From Pleurostoma richardsiae (taxonomy: Eukaryota > Ascomycota > Sordariomycetes > Calosphaeriales > Pleurostomataceae), in NCBI GenBank assembly GCA_030052745.1, contig JANBVO010000036.1, positions 1 through 64,000 on the forward strand: DNA of 64,000 nt, in the 5' to 3' direction. The translations under genes were made by a program, and so were the position numbers. Numbering within the stretch: the first letter of the stretch is position 1; each line of letters opens with the position of its first letter. This document shows positions 56,258 to 64,000 of the stretch, in pieces. Below the pieces are notes generated by a model, which worked only from the letters and a program-made list of their open reading frames with translations, was not told where the DNA came from and ran no database searches.

Positions 56258-57628
56258 ATGTGCATCAAGAAGATATTTCACAACACCTACTTGGATGGCG
56301 AGCGGGATAGGACAGAGCTCGTCGAGACCTGTCGACCTGGGCACATGTGCGCCGAGCCTGTCGTCAGAGAGTATGACCGCCAAATCGGCTGCACAAAATC
56401 GCAGCTCTCTTCCTCCCCTCATCGCGCCAACTCCCCGCTCTCTGTGGCGAATGGCAGGTCGAATCCCTACTTCTCTTCTGGCATCCATGAACACCACCTC
56501 TGCCCGCCTACGCCCCGCTCTCCTGGCTATGGCTCCGGGAGTGAGCAGTCCGATCGCGAGCGTGAGAGACGCTATCGCAAGCTCGGGCCAGGCATCTACG
56601 TCAACGACGAGAAGGTGATGGATCTAGGTGGCCGCGCCAGCCGGCGGCACGAACGCCGCAGCGGCGCGGACCGTGTAGTTGTCAACCATGAGCCTCATAC
56701 GACGCTACCTCCTTCTCCTATTCCTATCCCGGCTCCCAAACTACATCGATCCACCACAATGCCGGCCGGGAATGCCTTCACTGCAGATCGACACGCGGAG
56801 CGGCGCAGGCCCATCATCATCGAGAATAGCAACCGCCCGACCAGGCGTCAGTCCCTTTCCATGAAGCTCGCTGATACCCTCCCGCACACATCTTCGCAGT
56901 CACAGCCACACCGCTACTCTTCCCACTATGATGCCGATTTCCTCCAGCCCCAGTCCCATCGTTCTCGGCGCTCCGCAGAGATGTACACCGTGGATGACCA
57001 CGAGCGCGCCGAGCGCCGCCGACTCCGGCGTGAGTCGCGGCCTCTGCAGCCTGCTTCATCAAGCCCCAATCCGCGCGCAGCCATCATCGACCCCGTGCTG
57101 CCTGCCGACCACATCTACGGGTCGTCGCCGCACTATGGTTCCTCATGGGGCTCGTCAGCAACGGCGAACAGTGGTGGCAACCGCGGACATGTATCACCCT
57201 CGCCGGCCGCAGAGGCGGTCAAGAAGGAGCTCCGCTGGGAGGACGAGCTTCGAGCGGCGCAGAATGCGCGAATCCGCGCGCGGCCCAAGCGAGCGTCGAC
57301 GATGACGCCGCTGCAGGGCGAGGTACGGGGGATCCTCAAGACCGACGGCCGCGCGAGGTACGAGGGGCAACCTCTCGATATGGACGGCATGGACGAGCTG
57401 TACGCGTCGCTGCGGGGCCTCAGCATGGAAGAGCGCGAGAGGAGGAGGCGGGAGCGGATGCAGAGGCACGAAGAGGAGAGCAGGGAATGGGAGGAACAGG
57501 ACCACAACACTAACTACACGGACCGTCTACGCAACCGGTTCGAGTTGCCGCAAAGGCGGCTGTCCGCTGCCAATAAGAGGCGGTCAGAAGTCTTCTATCC
57601 GGAGGACGGGCGGTATAAGTTTATGTGA
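56258..57628 (+). CDS. Conserved fungal disordered basic protein
   Basis: A single exon encodes 456 residues with no signal peptide or membrane span. The N-terminus MCIKKIFHNTYLDGERDRTEL is followed by low-complexity sequence rich in Arg, Ser, His and Pro, a small motif RKLGPGIYVNDEKVMDLG, and a charged helical segment near the C-terminus (MEERERRRRERMQRHEEES) that could form a coiled coil. RWEDELRAAQNARIRARPK and GILKTDGRARYEG look conserved rather than random. The pattern fits uncharacterised proteins of filamentous ascomycetes; no function is recognised. The upstream kilobase is CT-rich, suggesting a long transcribed leader. Confidence 0.75.
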   Translation: MCIKKIFHNTYLDGERDRTELVETCRPGHMCAEPVVREYDRQIGCTKSQLSSSPHRANSPLSVANGRSNPYFSSGIHEHHLCPPTPRSPGYGSGSEQSDRERERRYRKLGPGIYVNDEKVMDLGGRASRRHERRSGADRVVVNHEPHTTLPPSPIPIPAPKLHRSTTMPAGNAFTADRHAERRRPIIIENSNRPTRRQSLSMKLADTLPHTSSQSQPHRYSSHYDADFLQPQSHRSRRSAEMYTVDDHERAERRRLRRESRPLQPASSSPNPRAAIIDPVLPADHIYGSSPHYGSSWGSSATANSGGNRGHVSPSPAAEAVKKELRWEDELRAAQNARIRARPKRASTMTPLQGEVRGILKTDGRARYEGQPLDMDGMDELYASLRGLSMEERERRRRERMQRHEEESREWEEQDHNTNYTDRLRNRFELPQRRLSAANKRRSEVFYPEDGRYKFM

Positions 57629-57787
57629 CAGCGGTCTTCTATCTTCCTGGAAGGTTGCCGCCATCTGACGTTAAAGAGACCGGGAGTATCAGTGAAATTC
57701 GGAGTTCGCATATGGCTCGGTATGTCTTCCACCGGAATAAATGGAGTGGTTTGCGATATTGGCTGGACAAACTGTATTTAGACAAGA

Positions 57788-58210
57788 CTAGGCTGCAATA
57801 ACATCCCTATCATTTTGTAGTTGTATCTGACTCTGGTTCGCGAGCTCCGCCTTCTTCGACACATCTCCGACCAACTTTATCATCTCACCTGTGGAATGGT
57901 TCGTCTCTTTTTCTTGGTCGGCTCTGGACGGGACTAGATAGTGCACCTGGCCCTCAATAAACACGACGCCGTAGTATGGCTCTCTTCCCGTGGAGTCCAG
58001 TGCCTTGATGTTGGTGACGAGGATCTCGGAATTGGCATGTGTGCCTACTAGCTCATAATATCGCGTTGGCTATAGCCCAGGGTCCAGCATCATGTTCTCG
58101 ATATACGCAACATTGCTTGGGAAACCGTGGTATTGCTTCGCCGTGTCCTCCTCGAGGTCCAGCGACCAAGGTTCCCTAGAGATGGTGCCAGGGATTCTAC
58201 TTGGAGTCAT
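57788..58210 (-). pseudogene. Short frame interrupted by a single TAG
   Basis: From an ATG at 58210 the frame runs to a TAG at 57788 with one internal TAG at 58070-58072 (codon 47). The first part reads RIPGTISREPWSLDLEED and YHGFPSNVAYIENMMLDPG; after the stop it continues PTRYYELVGTHANSEILVTN, then STGREPYYGVVFIEGQVHYL. The composition is protein-like throughout, and the frame is unchanged across the stop, so a single C-to-T change (CAG to TAG) is the simplest explanation. No GT-AG intron removes the stop. I do not recognise the family. Confidence 0.5.
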
Positions 58211-58992
58211 GAGAGATGACTGGCTGGAACTGATTTGCGCGATGTGTTGGTATTGTTAACTTGACGACGACCCTTTCCACTGGCTTCATCGGCGGATGTT
58301 GTCCGCACTTTAACTACACTCCTTCTGAGAAGTCACTGGCTCCTCTACAACATCTACTCTACTTGAATGATGTCCACTCAGAAGGTCACCTGCTTACCCC
58401 GTGGGGAGAGATGCGGGGAACCCGCTAAGTCACAGGTTTCTCATTCCTACTATCTAGTGGCGGAGATGAGGGCTCAGGGAGCGCTGAGGAGATCGTGCTT
58501 TCGGGGGGTTCGAAGGCCGATGTCGCCTTCTCCGCTCTTCTCCGCGTGGGTGTCCCGAGCAAATCTTAAGAGACGCATTGAGTACTGCGAGTGGCATCTG
58601 CAGGGTCTCAGACGCCCTGTGTATGGGTCCGCTTACAGCTCGGTAAGAATCTTGGGGGCCCGCGATGAGAGCAGGTCGGACTGATTTCGCACGTGACTTT
58701 TACTTTGCGCCGCTCAGACGCTGTTGCGATGCGATTCCTGTTGGCTTCTTTCTAGAGTGTTGGCCCAGTGTGCCGCCGATTTACTCAGCCTCTGTCCAGA
58801 TACTAATCAAGAAGGCCCAGGCACTCTGGAGTGGACCTAGGGCGATGGATGGGATTGATGTGGATCTCACGTCCTGTCAGTGACGTTCCACGCTTTCGAA
58901 TTCTCCAGAGAATAAACTTCGCGCCGTTGTCACCATAACGTCGTAGAATCCCACCAAATCGCACATTAGCACCCATTGGAAACTCGTCCAGA
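58211..58992. other. Intergenic region
   Basis: This stretch lies between the interrupted frame and the MFS gene. A 105-codon + strand frame at 58367-58684 has no motif and is not called. Confidence 0.4.
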
Positions 58993-60677
58993 ATGACGTC
59001 GACGACGACTGAGATGGTTGCCCTCCCTCGGGGGGACGACTGCGTCCTCCAGTCCATCGTCTCTGGCTCTCCCGGATCTTCCGCTGCCGCCGCGGCGCCA
59101 GAGCCTGCGACCAAAATCCGGTCTCGCGTGCAGATTGTCGCCATGACCGGCATGCTCTCGGGCGTCAACTTCACCAACAGTGCCATCACCGGCCTCGTCA
59201 CTGTCGGTCTTCCCGCCATCGCCACCGACCTGGCACTACCGTCCACGCTCGCCTTCTGGCCCGCCTCCGTGTCCGGGCTTGCCACCGCCTCGACGCTGCT
59301 GCTTGCCGGCGCTGCATCCGATGTCATCGGCCCGCGAACCGTTGACCTGATCGGCTGCTTCGCCAACGGTGCCGCTATGATGGGCGCCGCCGCCGTGCGG
59401 GGCGGCGAGGACCTGGTGGCCCTGCGCGCCCTGCAGGGCGTAGCCATGTCGTTGCACTTCGCCGCCTCGGTGGCCATCCTGACAGAAAACCTGCCGCGCA
59501 GCCGCGCCCGCAACATTGCCTTCTCGTGCCTCGGTCTCAGCCAGGTGCTCGGGTTCTCCTTTGGCCTTGTCATCGGCGGCGTGCTCGTCGACACGCTGGG
59601 TTGGCGCGCAGGCTGGTACCTCTACGGTGGCATCACGCTCCTGCTCGCCGGCGTCGGCCTATGGGCGTTGCCCAGTCATGGAAGGAAGCGCACTTTCACC
59701 CAGGTGATGCAGGACATGCTGGCCAAGGTCGACTGGGTCGGAGCGTTGCTCGCCTCGGCTTTCATGGCCCTATCGTGTTACCTACTCGCGTATGGCTATT
59801 CCCTCGTGTCACATATAGGTTTCTGTTGCTGACCTGCCTCAAAACTAAGTGTCCTCAGTACTGACGTGTATCGCATCCGCGAGCCTGGGAGTATTGTGAT
59901 CCTAGTTCTAGGTGTCCTGGCTGCTCCGGCATTCGCCTACTGGGCTCACCGGCGCATGCGTTTTGGTAAACCGGCCTTGATTCCCAACTCGCTCTGGAAG
60001 AAGAAGTCGTTCACGACTATCTGTGCAACAATCTGTCTCTCCTTCGCTGTGCTTAACTCAATGGAGCTATTTTCTAGTTTATTGTAAGCTATCCAGGACT
60101 GCATCTTGGAGCCTCTCTGCTGATAATTTCTACCAGCTTTCAAAAGATCCAGCAACTCTCAGCTCTCCAGGCATCCCTTCGCATTCTGCCCAGCGTCATA
60201 GTTGGGATGTTTCTGAATCTCGGTACGGGACTATTCGTTGACCGTATTCCCGCCTTCTGGCTCGTCATTCTGTCATCCTTTCTCTGTGCTGGAGCGCCGC
60301 TGCTTATGGCTTTTTACCAACCTGAGTGGCCATACTGGACAAATGCTTTTGTAGCCCAGCTTCTTATGCCCATAAGTGGCGATATACTATTCACGGTCGG
60401 CCTAATAATCGTTTCAGACGCGTTTCCGGAAGATACACAGTCGCTTGCCGGGGCTGTCTTTAACACTGCGTCACAATTTGGGAGTGCTTTCGGCCTGGCC
60501 GTGGTGCAAATTGTGTCCTCTGCGGTAGCACAGAGTAGGGAGAACAAGGGTATAACATCCCTGCTTGACGGATATAGGGCGAGCTACTGGACTATGTTTG
60601 TGTTTATGATTCTTTGTGTCGCACTCCCGGGAATTGGGTTAAGAGGAGCCGGCAAGGTGGGCGTGAAAAGGGATTGA
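58993..60677 (+). CDS. MFS transporter, DHA2 type
   Basis: Exons 58993-59789, 59850-60083 and 60137-60677 (introns of 60 and 53 bases) encode 523 residues. The first splice joins CYLLA to VLSTDVYRIREPGS and the second joins SMELFSSL to FFQKIQQLSALQ, both restoring family sequence. The N-terminal half has SGVNFTNSAITGLVTVGLPAIA, then LLLAGAASDVIGPRTVDLIG as the MFS loop and LQGVAMSLHFAASVAIL. About 14 spans are expected, in the plasma or vacuolar membrane. It is a different branch from the pump at 49.4-51.2 kb. The first exon is markedly GC-richer than the other two. The substrate is unknown. Confidence 0.9.
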
Positions 60678-62609
60678 GCGTATCATATGGAAAGCTGTAA
60701 TACCACTTGTACGATAATTATGTCTCCAAGCAGTCATGCTGCCGCCTTGCCAGTGGTAGGATAGCGAGACATCAGCCTCAGAATGACATTGAAGTGCTAA
60801 GCTATCTATTTGTTGTTTAAGCGAATTCAAATCTGTTCCTCTTTCCTTAACACCGCTGACAGCCCGGATATCTAGGCCGGTTCTAGGCGCCCTCTTGGCC
60901 GTGCTCTGAGCCTCCTCAAGTACAGGAATGAGTTCCAGGTATCTAGAAATGTGTTCTTGGGTTGGTACTGAACAGTAATGTTATCTCGCTACTTGGCTGT
61001 CTCGATCGCGAGCCTTCCTGCACGGTCCCAACTGTGTGTATTATTACTTGGAATAATCCACCAACTGTCCTCTACAAATCGCATATCTCCCTCATGCCCT
61101 CACTCACAAATGCATAAAGCAGTGCCTCGAAAACAGATATAGTGAAACTCGCGGCACTATAGGATGCATGGTATGTCTCGACCGCCTCCATCCCCGACAA
61201 GACATAAATGCCATTTGAGAAGTTCTTGTCAACTACCGTGGGCCTCTTCCTTTTGTCCTACTGCTGTAAGGAGGTAAGCTAAGAAGGTGGTCAGGAACCC
61301 AATTCCCGGACCGGGCGGTCATGCAACGCACGAGCTAGCGTTTGGGGGTGTTGAGGTGGTATACAACCTGTATTGAACCGTAATATCTTCTCGCCTATCA
61401 ACCCAGAATTATATGTCTATCCTGACTCCATATTTAGTGAGCAGTGGGCTAAGTAATAGATTGCCTGGTTTACAGAACCCCTTCCCGGCCCTGAGCCACC
61501 CCTTGAACGCCTTCGTGTATGTGCCAATATCCCCTACCAGGCAGAATCACTGGCGGGCGTTGTTGATTCTTCTCGCGTACTGTTCGATCTACCTAGCCTT
61601 ATAACATACCTAAGTAGAGGAGCGTTAGCCTGAGCGCGCTTGGTCATTGTAGTACATCGTCGAATCTAGCACTTAGTTCGTTGTCCCGCCATTAGGCTAT
61701 TGCACCCCCTTTCAAAGTCTGAATAAGATAGGACCAGATATTGCAAGCCAAGTAATGCGGGACAATTAACAGTGGGTGCGATCAGATATATAACCACCAC
61801 TCTTCAGATATCACTTCCTTTGTTGCTCTGTTGGATCATCGAGGGCGAGGGCGATGGCTTACGGACACCCAACATTCAGATTACCTCCATGGCGCTCTTA
61901 TTCCATTTCACCCCCACCAGGCAAACAATGCAATAGAAAATAGTATCCTCGAAGCTATGCCATAATACCCGATGAAATCAGCAATGTTTACACGAACCTT
62001 CAAATGCCGGAAAGACAAGGATGAGGAAGTCTCACTATGTTCACAAGTTCAGGCTCGAGACATCTTCACAACTTGGTGCCCAGAAATCACATAATAGGTA
62101 CGCCACTATCTTTCGTGTACTTTTGCAGGGTTTCACCGGGCTTTGGCGACGTATCGAACTCCCCTTCTCACTTACCAATATTTCTGGATGTCTTCTTCAT
62201 GGTAGGCTGGTCCGCTCCGTCATGACTGCTTTTGCTCAAAGTCCGAACCAGTGGGGAAGCTTCTTGCATTCTCAAGGCAGGGCCAGGCCCAATTCAATCT
62301 TTGGCCGGCTAGATCCGGGCCCCATTACAAATCAATCAATACCCAATACTGGAAATCATCTGAGGGATACAGTAGTGGATTGCAACATTGGGATCTCTGC
62401 ACTCGAAGGAGGAGTTGCGGCAACACAGCCAATCCAAAAAGGGCTCGTTGTAAGGCGTGATCGTCTAGAATCTGTCGTCATCACCTTATCAGCGTAATAT
62501 CTATAAACCGCACCTCGTCCAACTCTCAACTCCTCTTGACCAGAAGTTTAAAGACAAACTTCATCAGAACAAAGAACGAAGAGCATAGCGCCAGGAAACA
62601 ATTATCAAG
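60678..62609. other. Intergenic region before the SsuD-like gene
   Basis: Nearly 2 kb with no gene I can support; a 158-codon frame at 62021-62497 shows no motif. TATAAA at 62502-62507 lies 103 bases before the next start codon. Confidence 0.4.
62502..62507 (+). promoter_or_regulatory. TATA box upstream of SsuD-like gene
   Basis: TATAAA is located 103 bases before the ATG at 62610; an A-rich leader follows, as is usual for fungal promoters. Confidence 0.4.
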
Positions 62610-63725
62610 ATGCCGACAGAGTTCATCAGCGTGACGTTTCCCAACGCGTCCACAGAGATCAGCCCGATTCCCAATGCCGGTATTGACCCTGATTTCCTGA
62701 AGCGCTATGCTCGAACGCTTGATGACTATGCCTTCAATTACACGCTTGTCCCCTACGGTTCATCTTCGTTCGACCCTTTCACGATCGGCGCCACCATCGC
62801 TGCCGTAACCAAGAACGTCAATGTGATTATAGCTCTTCGGCCAAACACTCTGTATCCCACAGTAGCAGCTAAGGCACTGGCAACCCTCGACCAGCTCAGC
62901 CGTGGTCGAGTCGTCGTGCACTTCATTGCCGGCGGGAGCGACGCCGAGCAGGCCAAGGAAGGCGACTTTCTCACCAAAGAGGAGCGTTATGCGCGCCTCG
63001 AGGACTATATCAAGATTCTCCGCCGGGCGTGGGAGTCTGCTGAGCCCTTCGATTGGGACAGCAAGTACTACCAGTTCAAGCAGTTCTCGAATGACGTTCG
63101 CCCAACCAAGGGTACCATTCCCGTCTCAGTAGGCGGGTCTTCTGACGACGCATACCGCGTCGGTGGCGCGCTGGCCGACATTTTCGGGCTTTGGGGAGAA
63201 CCGCTGAAGGAGACCAAGGAGCAGATCGACCGCATCTACGCCGAGGCCGAGCGAGCTGGCCGCACCGATCGACCACGGATCTGGGTTACCTTCCGGCCAA
63301 TCGTCGCTGAGACGGATGAGCTCGCCTGGGAGAAGGCACATCGAACGCTGGATGCGCTGAAGACCAACAGGGCTAAGGGACAAGGCAAAGTCCCCGCCGA
63401 TGCTCCGCCGCCGCAGAACGTGGGCTCTCAGAGGCTCCTTGACATAGCGGCACGCGGCGAGATCCAAGACCGCGCTCTCTGGTACCCGACGGTCACGGCA
63501 ACTAATGCACGAGGCGCATCGACAGCGCTAGTAGGATCGCCACAGACAATCGCGGACTCGATTCTGGACTATGTTGACCTTGGTGCCGAGCTCATCTCGA
63601 TTCGAGGCTACGACAATCTCAACGACGCTATCGACTACGGACGCTATATTCTGCCTAGAGTGCGCAAAGCCTTGAAAGAGCGCGGGAATGGCCCCAAAGC
63701 TAATGGCTCCCATGCTGCTGTCTAA
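62610..63725 (+). CDS. SsuD-like flavin-dependent monooxygenase (bacterial luciferase-like)
   Basis: A single exon encodes 371 residues. The fold is the luciferase-like TIM barrel: VNVIIALRPNTLYPTVAAKALATLDQLSRGRVVVHFIAGG near the N-terminal third, then RYARLEDYIKILRRAWES and YYQFKQF, followed by PVSVGGSSDDA and a C-terminal LVGSPQTIADSILDYVDLG. These match alkanesulfonate monooxygenase SsuD, which uses reduced FMN and oxygen to release sulfite from alkanesulfonates. There is no intron and no targeting signal. Fungal members are usually linked to sulfonate use under sulfur limitation; no flavin reductase lies beside it here. Confidence 0.9.
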   Translation: MPTEFISVTFPNASTEISPIPNAGIDPDFLKRYARTLDDYAFNYTLVPYGSSSFDPFTIGATIAAVTKNVNVIIALRPNTLYPTVAAKALATLDQLSRGRVVVHFIAGGSDAEQAKEGDFLTKEERYARLEDYIKILRRAWESAEPFDWDSKYYQFKQFSNDVRPTKGTIPVSVGGSSDDAYRVGGALADIFGLWGEPLKETKEQIDRIYAEAERAGRTDRPRIWVTFRPIVAETDELAWEKAHRTLDALKTNRAKGQGKVPADAPPPQNVGSQRLLDIAARGEIQDRALWYPTVTATNARGASTALVGSPQTIADSILDYVDLGAELISIRGYDNLNDAIDYGRYILPRVRKALKERGNGPKANGSHAAV

Positions 63726-63850
63726 CGGAGGTGCTATGGGCCGTCAGAAACAGGTCGTTAGAACCAAAGGGTGGGGGGCTTGTTCATCCCGACTCTTTAG
63801 CATAGCAGAAACGATAGAAATTTATAGTGAAAATCTACCCAATCCTTGGG

Positions 63851-64000
63851 TCAGTAGCCGTCGACGTCTTCTTCGTCAGATTCATCCGCCATGCCTTCGA
63901 CGAAGATTTCGGATTGCATATCACCGTCCTCCTCAGACGCATCTCGCTCGTCCTCGCTGTCCCCGTGGCTTTCCCCGCGCACGTGATCCCCTCCACTTTC
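63851..64000 (-). CDS. C-terminus of an acidic protein cut by the window end
   Basis: A frame enters from the right edge and ends at a stop at 63851-63853, giving the last 49 residues. It is strongly acidic (SHGDSEDERDASEEDGDMQ, then MADESDEEDVDGY). Such tails are common in nuclear or nucleolar proteins, but the family cannot be named from this piece. The gene converges on the SsuD-like gene. Confidence 0.55.
   Translation of the reverse strand, partial: ESGGDHVRGESHGDSEDERDASEEDGDMQSEIFVEGMADESDEEDVDGY

Noticed and set aside
58367-58684. 105-codon + strand frame before the MFS gene
   Set aside because: No recognisable features and no plausible splice partners; it lies in the promoter of the MFS gene.
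62021-62497. 158-codon + strand frame before the SsuD-like gene
   Set aside because: Composition looks non-coding and no motif is seen; left as intergenic.
1-64000. tRNA, rRNA, CRISPR arrays, transposon ends
   Set aside because: I looked for tRNA B-box-like sequence (only hit, near 36831, lies inside the AKR1 coding exon), long terminal repeats and spaced repeats, and found none I could support.

Overview
The window is nuclear DNA of a filamentous ascomycete (Pezizomycotina, probably a Sordariomycete; this is inferred from gene content, not from a marker). The support is: multi-exon genes with short introns (about 50-160 bp) carrying CTAAC/CTGAC-type branch sites; a fungal highly reducing PKS-NRPS; a fungus-only BIM1-like protein; NmrA, NLP and Zn-cluster-type regulator families; and fungal AKR1, SRP receptor beta and cystathionine beta-synthase genes. 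Genes on the + strand run left to right; those marked - run right to left. Exon boundaries below were chosen by hand so that reading frames join and family motifs are restored.

Region 1 (1-18.8 kb) is a secondary-metabolite locus. A roughly 4,010-residue PKS-NRPS (KS-AT-DH-degenerate cMT-KR-ACP-C-A-T-R) is followed by a 182-residue lipocalin-like protein, a regulator with a fungal middle homology region but no visible zinc cluster, and an NmrA-like NAD(P)-binding protein. There is no trans enoylreductase, P450 or dedicated zinc-cluster regulator in the window; more of the cluster may lie to the left of base 1.

Region 2 (18.8-34.3 kb) is accessory. It begins with an AT-richer gene-poor patch holding a decayed reading frame. 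Next come two cell-surface genes transcribed divergently (a small GPI-anchored-type protein and a BIM1-like membrane protein whose upstream region carries three copies of an iron-regulator GATA motif). Then follow a BAHD/FgaAT-like O-acyltransferase, a type-B carboxylesterase, a Dal5-type MFS permease, a monocarboxylate-type MFS permease and a formamidase. The last three or four look like a small uptake/catabolic group, though a tailoring role for the acyltransferase and esterase with the PKS-NRPS cannot be excluded.

Region 3 (34.7-51.2 kb) is mostly core: a zinc-ribbon-like conserved protein, AKR1 palmitoyltransferase, SRP receptor beta (divergent from AKR1), cystathionine beta-synthase, a short membrane protein, an SDR, a mitochondrial-carrier-like protein and a drug-type MFS pump.

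Region 4 (51.4-64 kb) is sparse. It holds an NLP (NPP1) family secreted protein, about 4 kb with no convincing gene, a disordered conserved fungal protein with a pyrimidine-rich leader, a short frame broken by one TAG, a second DHA2-type MFS pump, an SsuD-like flavin monooxygenase and the acidic C-terminus of a gene running off the right end.
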